Position numbers and translations under genes: made by a program. Source: Bacteroidales bacterium (lineage in GTDB: Bacteria > Bacteroidota > Bacteroidia > Bacteroidales > Bacteroidaceae). From it: 64,000 nt of DNA. A model generated the notes under the pieces. It ran no database searches, was not told the origin of the DNA, and saw only the letters and a list, made by a program, of their open reading frames with translations. The DNA is taken from NCBI GenBank assembly GCA_004557185.1, contig SFEP01000009.1:1-64000 (forward strand), in the 5' to 3' direction. This document shows positions 42,370 through 51,958 of this stretch, piece after piece (within the stretch, counting starts at the first letter, position 1; every line of letters starts with the position of its first letter).

Positions 42370-43572
42370 ATGCTATCAGACAAGCACACCCTGCGCAGCG
42401 CGGGGCAGCACGGCAGCCCCTTCGCCCGCCTTCTGCTGCGTGAGTGGCAGCGCGTGGCACGGCAGCCGCTCTACTGGTTTGCCATGGTGCTGGCACCGCT
42501 CTTCTGCTGCCTTTACTTCACCACACTCATGCAGCAGGGACTGCCCGAGAGCCTGCCCGCCGGCGTGGTGGACGAGGACGGCACCTCTACCTCGCGCAAC
42601 CTGGTTCGCAACCTCGATGCGTTTCAGATGGTGAGCCTCGAACGCTCCTACGCCAACGTGGGCGAGGCGCGCCGGGCCATGCAGCGCGGCGAGATTTACG
42701 GGTTCTACCTCATTCCCCGCGGCACCGCCAGCGAGGCGCAGCGACAGCGCGTGCCCACGCTCTCCTTCTACACCAACTACTCCTACCTGGTGGCCGGCTC
42801 GCTGCTCTACCGCGACATGCGCACCATGAGCGAACTGGCCAGCGGCGCGGCAGCCCGCAGCGTGCTCTACGCCCGCGGCGCCACCGAGCGGCAGGCCATG
42901 GCTTACCTGCAGCCCGTGGTCATCGACATGCACCCTGTGGGCAACCCGTGGCTCAACTACAACGTGTACCTTTCGAACATCCTCATTCCCGGCGTGCTCG
43001 GTCTCTTCGTGTTCATGATGACGGTCTACGGTCTGGGCACCGAACTCAAACACCGCACGGCGGGTGCCATGATGCGGCGCGCGGGCGGCTCAATGGGGCG
43101 GGCACTGACGGCCAAACTGCTGGTGCAGGGCGCGGTGTTCGTGCTCACGGGCACCCTCATCGTGCTGTGGCTCTACGGTTGGCTGCGCTTTCCGTGCTAC
43201 GGCGGACTGTGGCGCATGGCGTGCGTCATGCTGCTCTTCATCGTGGCCTGCCAGGGGTTCGGCGTACTGCTTTTCACCCTGATGCCCACCCTGCGCCTGT
43301 CGCTTAGCGGCGCCTCGCTCTGGGGCGTCATCTCATTCAGCATTTCAGGCATGTCGTTCCCCGTCATGGCCATGCACCCCGTGCTGCAAGGCTTGGCCTG
43401 GCTCTTCCCGCTCCGCCATTATTATATGTTGTATGTGAACACGGCACTCGACGGCTACCCGCTGCTCAATGCCGCCCCCTACCTCATGGCCCTGCTGGCC
43501 TTTACGCTGCTGCCGGCCCTGTGCCTGCCGCGTCTGCGCCACATCATGCTGCACACGGCCTACGTGCCCTGA
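42370..43572 (+). CDS. ABC-2 type permease (YbhS/YbhR-like), first of two
   Basis: A 400-residue permease. N-terminal helix at about residues 30-50 (PLYWFAMVLAPLFCCLYFTTL), a large periplasmic domain (about 60-190; VDEDGTSTSRNLVRNLDAF), then five C-terminal helices (ILIPGVLGLFVFMMTVYGLG to the end) with a polar GTELKHRTAGAMMRRAGGS cytoplasmic loop that normally meets an ATPase. No ATPase gene lies in this operon. Overlap with the next gene's region is small: 23 bases separate them. Substrate unknown. Confidence 0.88.
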   Translation: MLSDKHTLRSAGQHGSPFARLLLREWQRVARQPLYWFAMVLAPLFCCLYFTTLMQQGLPESLPAGVVDEDGTSTSRNLVRNLDAFQMVSLERSYANVGEARRAMQRGEIYGFYLIPRGTASEAQRQRVPTLSFYTNYSYLVAGSLLYRDMRTMSELASGAAARSVLYARGATERQAMAYLQPVVIDMHPVGNPWLNYNVYLSNILIPGVLGLFVFMMTVYGLGTELKHRTAGAMMRRAGGSMGRALTAKLLVQGAVFVLTGTLIVLWLYGWLRFPCYGGLWRMACVMLLFIVACQGFGVLLFTLMPTLRLSLSGASLWGVISFSISGMSFPVMAMHPVLQGLAWLFPLRHYYMLYVNTALDGYPLLNAAPYLMALLAFTLLPALCLPRLRHIMLHTAYVP

Positions 43573-43595
43573 ACCCCCTCAGCCTTCCCGTTGTC

Positions 43596-44783
43596 ATGAA
43601 ATACGGTTTTCTTCAGAAATTCGACGTCGGCGTCTTCATCTTCTTCATCCTCGTGCCGCTGCTCTACCCGCTGCTCTACGCCTTCATCTACACCAATGAG
43701 GTGGTGAGGGAGGTGCCCGTGGCGGTGGTTGACCTCAGCGGCACGGCGTGCAGCCGCGACTACCTGCGTCGCCTCGACGCCACCCCCGACGTGCGCATTG
43801 CCACCCACTGCACCGACATGGCCGAGGCCCGCCGCCTGGTGCAAGCACGCGAGGTGCTGGGCGTGGTGTGCGTGCCGCACGGCTTTGCCTCGGGCATAGC
43901 GCGCGGCGAACAGGTGGCCGTGAGTGCCTATGCCGACATGAGCGGCATGCTCTACTTCAAAAGCATCCTCGCGGCCAACACCAACGTGAGTCTGGCCATG
44001 AATGCCGAAATCAAGGTGCAACGCGCAGGCGGCGGCACCAAGGAGCAACAGGAGGTGGTGCGCCACCCGCTAACCTACGATGAGGTGGCCCTCTTCAACC
44101 CCCACGCCGGTTTTGCGGTGTTTCTCATCCCCGCTGTGCTCGTGCTGGTGCTGCAACAAACGCTGGTGCTGGGCGCTGGCATGGAGGCCGGCACCATGCG
44201 CGAGGAAAATCTGCACCGCCGCATGCAGCCCGTGCAACGCCGCCGCGGCGGACTGTGGCGCTTGGTGGCCCACCAGGCAGGACGCTACCTGCTGGTGTAC
44301 GTGCCTATGTCGGTGTATGTGCTGGCCGTCGTGCCCCACCTGTTCCGCCTGCCCCAGCTGGCTGATCCCTGGCAACTGGGCCTGTTCGTATTCCCCTTCC
44401 TGCTGGCCTGCGCCTTCTTCGCCATCACGGTGAGCGGCCTGGTGCGTCACCGCGAAACGGGCATCGTGCTGGTGGTCTTCAGCAGTGCGCCGCTGCTCTT
44501 CGTGTCGGGCATCTCGTGGCCGGGCAGCGCCATGCCGCCCGTGTGGGAAGCCTTGAGTTACCTCTTTCCCAGCACCTTTGGCATACGCGGCTTTGTGGCG
44601 ATGAACAACATGGGCGCGCCGCTGCACGACGTGATGCACGCTTGGCTCATGCTGTGGGTGCAAACTGTCATCTACGCCCTCTGCGCCATGGCTGTCACCG
44701 CATGGTCCGTAGCCCGCTCGCGCCGCCAGGCCATCAAGGAGCGCACCGAAGCCCGCAGGCGTCGGCTCGCCCTCATGCAGTAG
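43596..44783 (+). CDS. ABC-2 type permease, second of two
   Basis: A 395-residue permease paralogous to the preceding one: N-terminal helix (VGVFIFFILVPLLYPLLYAFIY), periplasmic domain with VVDLSGTACSRDYLRRLDATPDVRI, then five helices (FNPHAGFAVFLIPAVLVLVL onward), with the loop GMEAGTMREENLHRRMQPVQRR. The two probably form a heterodimer, as YbhS-YbhR do. The ATG at 43596 is chosen over an upstream in-frame start inside the preceding gene. Last gene of the export operon; a perfect hairpin follows at 44821. Confidence 0.88.
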   Translation: MKYGFLQKFDVGVFIFFILVPLLYPLLYAFIYTNEVVREVPVAVVDLSGTACSRDYLRRLDATPDVRIATHCTDMAEARRLVQAREVLGVVCVPHGFASGIARGEQVAVSAYADMSGMLYFKSILAANTNVSLAMNAEIKVQRAGGGTKEQQEVVRHPLTYDEVALFNPHAGFAVFLIPAVLVLVLQQTLVLGAGMEAGTMREENLHRRMQPVQRRRGGLWRLVAHQAGRYLLVYVPMSVYVLAVVPHLFRLPQLADPWQLGLFVFPFLLACAFFAITVSGLVRHRETGIVLVVFSSAPLLFVSGISWPGSAMPPVWEALSYLFPSTFGIRGFVAMNNMGAPLHDVMHAWLMLWVQTVIYALCAMAVTAWSVARSRRQAIKERTEARRRRLALMQ

Positions 44784-44820
44784 GCCGCGCCTCACACCCT
44801 TCATCTTCACCCCTATCAGC

Positions 44821-44866
44821 CCCACGGGCCGAAGGCTTCCATCGCGATGCGCCTTCGGCCCGTGGG
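44821..44866 (+). terminator. Perfect 16-base hairpin after the export operon
   Basis: CCCACGGGCCGAAGGC (44821-44836) pairs without mismatch with GCCTTCGGCCCGTGGG (44851-44866) around a 14-base loop. The downstream CATTTATG has few T, so it may act as a terminator or mRNA 3'-end stabiliser. Confidence 0.75.
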
Positions 44867-45418
44867 CATTTATGTGTCACGGCCAGCGCGTGCAGGAGAC
44901 GGTTACGTGCCTTCTTCTTATGAATTTACCCTTTGAAAAATTGGGCTGACGGGCAAACGCCTTTCATGTGTTGCATTGGGCTTTTTTAGAAGTTGACAAG
45001 CCCCTTGCGTCAGATTGTCCATAAAAGCTTGACCAGCCCGCAGCCTTTTCGTGAAGACGAATGAGCTTGCCGAAAGTGTTGTTCGATTTCACGCCACGCC
45101 CTCTCCTTTCTGGCATAGGGCCACGCGTCCTCAGAACGGGCCCGAGGCGTTGCAGCCAATTGGCGGCAACGGCTCAAACCGCTTTTTGAAACGGCGGCGT
45201 CGCTTGGCGAAACGCGAAATCGCCACCTTATGCCACGCTATCATACTACTTGTCTGCCGTTTACGAAAATCCTGCGCGTGTTTCTCTATTTGTCAAATAT
45301 TTTCCTCCCTGGCATTCCTTGTTCCCCGCCCTTTCGAGTGCTCTTCGTCCATTTCACGCAAACCACCTTGCCATGCAGTCAATTTTTTACCACACCCCAT
45401 GAGCGGGTTTACTTTTAG
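44867..45418 (+). other. Gap without recognised gene
   Basis: About 550 bases between the two terminators. An open frame of 138 codons exists (45051-45467) but its translation resembles no family, has no promoter consensus and runs through the terminator of the next operon. Composition is less GC-rich than the flanks, so a decayed gene is possible but not shown. Confidence 0.45.
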
Positions 45419-45459
45419 AAAAAAACAAGCCCGAAGTCCATTTTTTACAGGGCTTCGGG
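45419..45459 (-). terminator. Terminator after tamB
   Basis: CCCGAAGTCC (45430-45439) pairs with GGGCTTCGGG (45450-45459) around a 10-base loop; seven A at 45419-45425 form the T run on the minus strand. It lies 29 bases after the tamB stop. Confidence 0.82.
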
Positions 45460-45487
45460 TTGGATGATTTTGCCAGATGAAAAAGTG

Positions 45488-48400
45488 TCAGGGCTTGGCG
45501 GCGGGTGGGGCTTCGGCAGCTTTCTTCTGCTTGCGGGCGCGGCGCCGCTCAAAGTGGAAGATGTCGCGGAAGCGGCGGAAGTCGTGCTGCAGGTTGATGC
45601 CTATGCCCTGCGTGGTGAGGGCGGAGTTGGTGAAGTAGCGGTCGGTGGTCTGGCTGTAGGCTTTAAGGCTGACGGTGCCCTTGGGCGTAAGCAGGTAACG
45701 GAGGTCGAAGTCGCCCACGAAGTTGGAGCCGTAGGTGGGTCTGTCGCGGTAGCCAAAGTTGCCGTTGAAGAGGAGGCGGTCGTTGAAGAGGCGTCCTTGC
45801 AGCAAGCCGTCGACCTCGAGGTCGCTCCAGCCCTCCATGCCCGGCGCCACGTTGGCACCAAACGACCATCGCGACTTGCTGCCGAGGGCGCTGCTGATGG
45901 CGTTGTTGAGCTGCGAGGTGAGCGTGGTGCTCAGGAAGGAACGCATGGCGGCGGCCGACTGCTGCTGCGATCCGTAGCCCTCGCCGATGTCGGCCGTGGC
46001 GCCGGCTGTGTAGAAGCGACCGATGCCGAGCAGGTAGATGGCCTGTCGGTTCATGTCCTCCTCGGTGGCAATGAGCTGGCGCACCATCTGCTTTTCGTCG
46101 TCGGAGATGCCTTGTAGGTCGATGTCGAAGTTGACTTGCGGCGCTGCTGCGGTGCCTCCGATGTTCAGTATGCAGTCGACCTTCGCCGTTTTTCGACTGA
46201 AGCCCGCGCCGTAATTGAGTTCGCTAAGCGACACGCCGTTGACGGTGTACACGGCTCGCAGGGCCAGCGCAGCCTGCTGGGCATCGCCGGCAAAGGTGAT
46301 GCGGCTGCCGGGTGTGAGGGTGAGGTCGCGGCGTATGATGTCCTGAATGCTCATTTTATAGGTGCCGCGCTCGAGGGTGTAGGTGCCGTACATGCGGAAG
46401 GCGCCTTTATTATAGAAGGTGGCGCGTATGGGCCCGCTGCCCCAGGCCGAAATGTGGTCGCCTGCACGAGGGTCGGTGATGATGCGCACCTCGGCCTGCG
46501 GGGTGGCGTCGATGAGGAAGTTGAGGAGGATGTCGCTCTCGGTGGCGGGCGGCGTGGCGGCGGTGGAAGGCTCGGCTGCGGGCTGCGGGTTGAGTGCTCG
46601 CGACCAGGAGGAGGCCGAGAGGCTGTCGTGCACGGAGCGGAAGCGCACCATGGCATCGTCGGTGCTTACACTGCCTGCCTGGCTCTGCGGATAGACGAGC
46701 GTAGTGCCTGCCTCGGGGCGCAGCTGAATGTCGGCCGACACGCGGCCGGGACTGCCCTGAAGGCGCACCACTCCCGTGCCGTAGGCTGTGGCGTAGAAGG
46801 GCATGTCGGGCTCCTGCTGACGGTCGTAGCAAAGGAGTTTGTCGGCCTGCACCTGGAAGTCGTAGCGAAGGTTTTTGAGGTGGTCGTGGCGGAGTTCGCC
46901 CGAGGCGCGGCCCGTGCCGTGGCGGTAGTCGGCCACGTGGAAATTGTCGAAGCGGAAACTGCCGGGCGTGAGGGTGACCTGGCCGCCGCTCACCTTGTAG
47001 GACGTGCCGATAACGTCGATGCGCGCCGAGGCCGAAGCCCTGAGGCGGCCGCTGAAGTCGAGTTGCTTGAAGGGGCCGTAGATGCGGCAGTTGCCGGTGG
47101 CGTGGCCGTTGAAGTCGGAGAAGATGCCGTCCATGTAGCGACGGAGGAAGCGGAGGTCGGTGCTGTCGGCCAGCACTTGGAGGTCGAGCCCCTTGTCGGC
47201 CAGCGACACGTAGCCGTCGACGAGGGTGCTGCCCTCGTAGGGCGGGCGCAAGTCGGCATTGATGAGGATGCGTTTCGTTTCGGGCTGCCAACCTATGCGC
47301 ACCAAGGAGTTGCCCATGGGGCCGTGGTTGAAGGTGAAGTCGGGAATGTGGAGCGCGCTCTGTACCTGCGGCCCGGCCTCGGTGCGGGTGATGACGGCAC
47401 GCCCTGTGGCCAGACCGCCGAACTCGACAGCGTGGAAGTTGACGAGGCCGAGCACATAGGCCACGTCAATCTTGTGAAGATTGGCCACAATGCTGTCGCC
47501 GCCGTGCTGCGAGAGGCAACCGTCGATGTGGAGCGAATGGTCGTCGCGGCTGAGGGCGATGTGGCGCATCTCGAGGTTCTTGTCGGTGTAGTGCAGCGTG
47601 CCTGCTGCAATGTGCCACAGGGTGTCGGCCAGGGTGAAGGTGGTGGGCACAATGTCGGTGAGGAAGTCGGTGCGGCGGCCATCGGTGGGTAGAAAGCGCG
47701 TGGTGGTTTTGAACGCGCCGTCGTAGCGTTTTTCAGCCTCTGCCTTCCACGTGAAGGCTGTGTGGAGGAGCGAGTCGGCGGTGTGTACCTGCAACTTGCA
47801 CTGCACGGGGCGTCCGCCCATTTCCTTCTGTGCTTGGAGCACTGTGCGCAGGTTGCCGGCAGTGCCTTCGAGCCACACCGAAGGGTTGGCCAGTTCGAGG
47901 CCTCCGTAGCGCAGCCCGTCGGTGAAGACGGAGAGGGCGGTGCGGCCGTCGGGACGGCTGTCGACGCGGCCCTTGACGATGAGGGGGCTGACAAGGTCGA
48001 GGTCGAGGCCCAGAAGCGTTCGCACTTCGTCGGTGCGGAACACGGCGGCCTGCACGTCCCACACGGCGGAGAGGGGCTGTGTGCTATGGCCCAAGGGGAG
48101 CGTGGGCAGGGCGCGCTGCAACAAGGCGCACAGGGTGCCTCGGGCCGACGACACAGAGAGCGGGCCAGTGAGGTCGGCGCGCAGAAAGTCGCTGCGCACC
48201 TGCACGGTGTGGCTACCCGAGGCGGCAGCGGGTTGGCACGAGGCGGTGAACTGCTGCAAGTGGTAGTCGTCGCCCGAGGGGAGATTTTCCAACAACACGT
48301 CGCTCAACGAAAGGCTGCCCTGCGGTATGCCACCGCGCCAGGCGGTGGTGTGCAGGTGCAGCTGGCCATGCACGGTGGGCGACCCGAGACGGCCGAGCCT

Positions 48401-49990
48401 CAGCCCCAGGGCATCGGTGGCGAAGCGGGCAATGGCTGCATCGACCGAGAGGCGCGTGGGACGCTTACCCTGCATGCGGCCGTCGGCTGAGAGGGTGAAG
48501 GAGGCCACGGGGTCGGCCGAAGAGGCTTTGAGGCGGAAAGCACCGTCGGCTGCATAGCGCCCGCTGAGGTCGAGACGGCTGAGGGTGGTGTGGGGCATGG
48601 CGATTTGCGAGAGTTGCACCGAACCGTCGACGCTTTGCATTTTACGCCCCTCATAGCCCACCTTGGCCTGCGCCGCGAGGTTGAGGCTCCGCGGCAGGCG
48701 GTCGTTGCCCGCGATGTGGGCAAGCAGGAGTTTATCGACGTGCAGGCTGCAATCGGCTTTTCCCTTACTAAAAAGAGCCTGGGCTCGCGCCGTGAGGGCT
48801 GGGGTGTGGAGGGTGAGGCGGGCATGGCCGCTGCCGTCCTTGCCATAGCGCAGCGTGGCTTGCGCCTCGAGACGGGCCACACCGCGCTGCAGCATGTGGC
48901 GCAGCGTGTCGCTACAGGGTATGAGGGGCAGTAGGTGCGCCATGGCCTGCTCGTGCACCTGCAACTTGTCCGCCTCGGCGCGCACCTCGGCAAAGCGGCC
49001 AGCCTGCCGCTGCACGCGGGCATTGCCCTGCAAAAGCACTTGGCCCTGCATGCCGCTGACGGCGAAGCGCTGCACGCGGACGAGGTCGGGGCGAAGGTCG
49101 ACGCTGCCCTCAAGCGTCCAGGTGCCTTGCAAGCACTCGGGCAAGGGGGCTACGGCGCGCAGGTCGGCCAAGGTGAGGAAAAAGTGACGAATGTCGCCGC
49201 GCAGCCGCAACGTGGGCCAGAGGTCGGCCCAGGAACGGGTGGCGTTGTAGGTGGCCGAGAGGCTGGGCTGCTTCCAACGCGAATGGGGCAACCGGAGTTC
49301 GAAATCGCTGATGCCGGCCTGCCGACGGTCGGCACTGAGCTTGAAACCGAGATGCTCGACACGCAGACCGCTACGCTCGGTGAACGAGAAGGTGCGGACA
49401 CGGAGGTGGAGCGAGTCGGACGTGATGTGCCGCAGACTGAGGTTGGCATCGATGTTTCGGAAAGCCAAATGGGCAGGCTGCAGGCGGCCGGGCTGCACGG
49501 GGACGTCGCGCTGGTCGTAGACAACGTTGACGCGCCGCAGAATGAGGGAGGGGATGCTGAGGTTGAGGGGGGAGGGTTTGTCAGTTGAAGGCTTGCTGAA
49601 GGCATCGATGACAAACTGGAAATTGGGCGTCTGCCCCGCAGCGGTGCGATAGAGGGAGATGTCGGCATCGAGCAAGGAAACGGTGCGCAGCTGCAAAGGC
49701 GCGGCGAAGAGCGAGCGAAGGGCTATCTTGGCCGACATGAGGCGGGCGCGGAGGAGGGGTTCGCCTCGCTGGTCGTCGATGGCGACACCGTGCAGCACGA
49801 CGCGATTGAACAGCCCCACTTGCACCTCGTCGATGTGCACCCGTGTGTGCAACTGCTCCGCGAGGACATCGGCCACGGTGCGGGTGACAGCACGCTGCGC
49901 CGGCCCGAAGTTGAAAGCTACGAGCAGCAGCAGGTACGCCGTAAGCAGCACGGCCAGGATGATGCGCAGCAGGTGTTTGAAGGTTCGCAA
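45488..49990 (-). CDS. tamB: TamB-like translocation/assembly module protein
   Basis: A 1500-residue protein with one N-terminal membrane anchor (residues about 8-28, LLRIILAVLLTAYLLLLVAF), a very long beta-rich middle of AsmA/TamB-type repeats, and a C-terminal DUF490 domain (about 1090-1470) with GTYKMSIQDIIRRDLTLTPGS and YGSNFVGDFDLRYLLTPKGTV. TamB-like proteins form periplasm-spanning grooves that carry phospholipid between membranes and aid outer-membrane protein assembly. The last residues (RRRARKQKKAAEAPPAAKP) are a basic tail. The preceding gene is a glycosyltransferase ending 17 bases before the start. No tamA is adjacent. Confidence 0.9.
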   Translation of the reverse strand: MRTFKHLLRIILAVLLTAYLLLLVAFNFGPAQRAVTRTVADVLAEQLHTRVHIDEVQVGLFNRVVLHGVAIDDQRGEPLLRARLMSAKIALRSLFAAPLQLRTVSLLDADISLYRTAAGQTPNFQFVIDAFSKPSTDKPSPLNLSIPSLILRRVNVVYDQRDVPVQPGRLQPAHLAFRNIDANLSLRHITSDSLHLRVRTFSFTERSGLRVEHLGFKLSADRRQAGISDFELRLPHSRWKQPSLSATYNATRSWADLWPTLRLRGDIRHFFLTLADLRAVAPLPECLQGTWTLEGSVDLRPDLVRVQRFAVSGMQGQVLLQGNARVQRQAGRFAEVRAEADKLQVHEQAMAHLLPLIPCSDTLRHMLQRGVARLEAQATLRYGKDGSGHARLTLHTPALTARAQALFSKGKADCSLHVDKLLLAHIAGNDRLPRSLNLAAQAKVGYEGRKMQSVDGSVQLSQIAMPHTTLSRLDLSGRYAADGAFRLKASSADPVASFTLSADGRMQGKRPTRLSVDAAIARFATDALGLRLGRLGSPTVHGQLHLHTTAWRGGIPQGSLSLSDVLLENLPSGDDYHLQQFTASCQPAAASGSHTVQVRSDFLRADLTGPLSVSSARGTLCALLQRALPTLPLGHSTQPLSAVWDVQAAVFRTDEVRTLLGLDLDLVSPLIVKGRVDSRPDGRTALSVFTDGLRYGGLELANPSVWLEGTAGNLRTVLQAQKEMGGRPVQCKLQVHTADSLLHTAFTWKAEAEKRYDGAFKTTTRFLPTDGRRTDFLTDIVPTTFTLADTLWHIAAGTLHYTDKNLEMRHIALSRDDHSLHIDGCLSQHGGDSIVANLHKIDVAYVLGLVNFHAVEFGGLATGRAVITRTEAGPQVQSALHIPDFTFNHGPMGNSLVRIGWQPETKRILINADLRPPYEGSTLVDGYVSLADKGLDLQVLADSTDLRFLRRYMDGIFSDFNGHATGNCRIYGPFKQLDFSGRLRASASARIDVIGTSYKVSGGQVTLTPGSFRFDNFHVADYRHGTGRASGELRHDHLKNLRYDFQVQADKLLCYDRQQEPDMPFYATAYGTGVVRLQGSPGRVSADIQLRPEAGTTLVYPQSQAGSVSTDDAMVRFRSVHDSLSASSWSRALNPQPAAEPSTAATPPATESDILLNFLIDATPQAEVRIITDPRAGDHISAWGSGPIRATFYNKGAFRMYGTYTLERGTYKMSIQDIIRRDLTLTPGSRITFAGDAQQAALALRAVYTVNGVSLSELNYGAGFSRKTAKVDCILNIGGTAAAPQVNFDIDLQGISDDEKQMVRQLIATEEDMNRQAIYLLGIGRFYTAGATADIGEGYGSQQQSAAAMRSFLSTTLTSQLNNAISSALGSKSRWSFGANVAPGMEGWSDLEVDGLLQGRLFNDRLLFNGNFGYRDRPTYGSNFVGDFDLRYLLTPKGTVSLKAYSQTTDRYFTNSALTTQGIGINLQHDFRRFRDIFHFERRRARKQKKAAEAPPAAKP

Positions 49991-50007
49991 GGCTCAGTGG
50001 GGATGTG

Positions 50008-51126
50008 TCAGGGGTTGAGTAGCTGGCGGTAAAGGCTTTCGTAAGCTCTTGCCACACGGATGTGGTCGTGGTGGCGGCGCACATAGAGCACGCTCTCACG
50101 ACGAAGTTGCGGCACAAGGGTGTCGCGGTGGCGCAGCAGGTGGACGAGCGCCTCGTAGACGCTCTGCTCGTGGGGCTGCACGTTGATGATGGGGCGCAGG
50201 GTGCGCTCGCCCAGCAGTTGGTAGTGCTCGGGCTCGCCGCCGCCCACGGTGATGAGGCCGCGCGACATGGCCTCGAGGGCATTCATGGCAGGGGTGTAGG
50301 AGTAGAGTTGGTCGAGTATGACTTCGGAGTGCTCCATCATTTCCACATAACGGGAGAAGGGCACCGACTCGGCACGCGCTACCTGCACCTCGTCGGGGAA
50401 GTCGCGTTCAAGGCGCTCTACGGCGCGGAGCATGATGTCTGTACCCTTGTAGACGGAGCGGGCGCGCTGCACTCCTATAAATATGCGCAATGGGGCGCTG
50501 GCCTGCCGGGTGAAGTCGGGCTCTTCGCAGCCGCAGACAATGGGGAAGGGAATGAAATGCAACTTGCCGGCGCAGGGGCAATGGGCTTGGTAACTGACAT
50601 AATACTCATAAAGCCCTGCCACAATGGCATCGGCGTCGTGCACTACGTGGTCGCCCCAGAGGCCCTTGGCGCCGTGCAGCCAGTCGCGCTTGAACTCGTC
50701 GTTGTCGGCGGAGTGGCGCTCGTGCTGCCCCATATTGAAATCGCTGTAACGAAAGGTTTTGAAGTCGAGGCAAGCCTTGACATAATAGTGGTCCATGCCG
50801 AATGCGCCCAGCACCACCCGCTTGTTGTGCTGCCTGAGGTAGCGATAAAACCACGGGTGGCGCTCGGCCTTGAGGTCGAGAAAGATGGGGTTGATGAGCT
50901 GCACCACGTCGTAGCCGCTGAAGCGCTTCCACGAGGCCCGCATCTTGAGATAATAATACAGTCCATGCCACACGGACTTGCTGGGCCTGCGCAAGTCAAT
51001 GTCACGCGGGTAGGACTTCCAACCATCGCCGTTGGAAGCCACCGTCACTTCGTGTCCTAACGAGCGCAGACCGAGCGCCAGGGTGTGGTGCACGTTGCTG
51101 TACTCGCCAAGTAGCAGGATTTTCAT
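50008..51126 (-). CDS. Family 4-like glycosyltransferase (GT-B fold)
   Basis: A 372-residue protein starting MKILLLGEYSNVHHTLALGLRSLGHEVTVAS, the typical nucleotide-binding strand-loop of GT-B enzymes. The donor half includes RIFIGVQRARSVYKGTDIMLRAVERL and the site VILDQLYSYTPAMNALEAMSRGLITVGGGEPEHY, the E-x7-E-like region of GT4. It transfers an unknown sugar in the cytoplasm, possibly for surface glycans. It is directly upstream of tamB (17-base gap), suggesting one transcript. The in-frame extension upstream of 51126 is unconserved. Confidence 0.88.
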   Translation of the reverse strand: MKILLLGEYSNVHHTLALGLRSLGHEVTVASNGDGWKSYPRDIDLRRPSKSVWHGLYYYLKMRASWKRFSGYDVVQLINPIFLDLKAERHPWFYRYLRQHNKRVVLGAFGMDHYYVKACLDFKTFRYSDFNMGQHERHSADNDEFKRDWLHGAKGLWGDHVVHDADAIVAGLYEYYVSYQAHCPCAGKLHFIPFPIVCGCEEPDFTRQASAPLRIFIGVQRARSVYKGTDIMLRAVERLERDFPDEVQVARAESVPFSRYVEMMEHSEVILDQLYSYTPAMNALEAMSRGLITVGGGEPEHYQLLGERTLRPIINVQPHEQSVYEALVHLLRHRDTLVPQLRRESVLYVRRHHDHIRVARAYESLYRQLLNP

Positions 51127-51235
51127 AGCGAAACTGAAGTATGAGGGGGACGGGCCGTAGCCGCTGTGGGCGGTAGGCTTTCTCCGCAAAAACAGGCACG
51201 GCAACGCAGCGCGCCGCCCATGCCGAGGGACGGCT

Positions 51236-51736
51236 TTATGCCTGTTCGTGCTCCCTATAATATTCGCCGAAGAGGCGGGCGGCCGTTTCGACCATCATGG
51301 CGCAGGGACGCTTTTTGTAATACGCTGGGGTGCGCTCCTCAGCCTGCGGCGAGAGGACGGGCTTGACAAGGCCCAGCAGTTCGCCACAGATAAGCGAGCC
51401 GTTGATTTCCTTGAAACGGGCGGCTAACTGCTGCACCACTTCGTAGTTGTGGCTTTTACCCTCGCGGTCGGCAGCGTCGGTGCTGCCAGTAGCAAGGCCA
51501 GCAAGCATGAACATGCCGCAGGCTGCCCCGCACGTTTGACGCATACGGCCTATGCCTCCGCCAAAGGAGGATGACATGCGCAGGGCGAGGTTGGCGGGCA
51601 CGCCATAGAGGTCGGCGTAGGCGGCCACCACGCTCTGCGAACAGTTGTAGCCCTGCTTGAAGTAGGCCACGGCCTGCGCCACGCGGGCCTCGATGTCGAG
51701 GGGAAGGGAAACAGGGGGTGTCGTATCGTTGCTCAT
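51236..51736 (-). CDS. C_GCAxxG_C_C family protein
   Basis: A 166-residue protein of the family named for its cysteine pattern: YNCSQSVV near residue 32, TCGAACGMFMLAG (GCAxxG motif variant), ICGELL and RPCAMMV. The spaced cysteines suggest metal or redox function; members are often annotated as putative redox or membrane-associated proteins, but no reaction is known. A conserved glycine-rich stretch (SSSFGGGIGRMRQ) precedes the core motif. It ends 109 bases before the glycosyltransferase start and stands alone. Confidence 0.9.
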   Translation of the reverse strand: MSNDTTPPVSLPLDIEARVAQAVAYFKQGYNCSQSVVAAYADLYGVPANLALRMSSSFGGGIGRMRQTCGAACGMFMLAGLATGSTDAADREGKSHNYEVVQQLAARFKEINGSLICGELLGLVKPVLSPQAEERTPAYYKKRPCAMMVETAARLFGEYYREHEQA

Positions 51737-51750
51737 AAAGTTGAATTATT

Positions 51751-51842
51751 TCCGACCTTTTCTCGCCAAGCCAAAGCAAGCCAGTTTTCTTTTATCTTTT
51801 AACTGAACGAAATCGCTGGATTGCATCCGACCTTTTCTCGCC
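51751..51842. repeat. 17-base direct repeat between the C_GCAxxG gene and yebC
   Basis: TCCGACCTTTTCTCGCC occurs at 51751-51767 and again at 51826-51842, 75 bases apart, in the intergenic region upstream of the minus-strand C_GCAxxG gene. Function unknown; a regulator-binding site pair is possible. Confidence 0.6.
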
Positions 51843-51889
51843 CACTTTCACACTATCGTGAAGATAAGTGGCACACAGATGCGGCACGG

Positions 51890-51940
51890 ACAAAAAGAAA
51901 GGCAGACAAGGGCGCGACACACGTCGCCCCGCTGTCTGCC
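51890..51940 (-). terminator. Terminator after yebC
   Basis: GGCAGACA (51901-51908) pairs with TGTCTGCC (51933-51940), and the stem continues with GGCGCGAC/GTCGCCCC-type pairing. AAAAAGAAA just before 51901 gives the T-rich tail on the minus strand. It lies 18 bases after the yebC stop. Confidence 0.85.
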
Positions 51941-51958
51941 GGTAGGGTACGGGCGGAA

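Noticed and set aside
45051..45467. 138-codon open frame in the gap before tamB
   Set aside because: No family similarity, unusual composition, and it runs through the tamB terminator hairpin. A decayed gene cannot be excluded.
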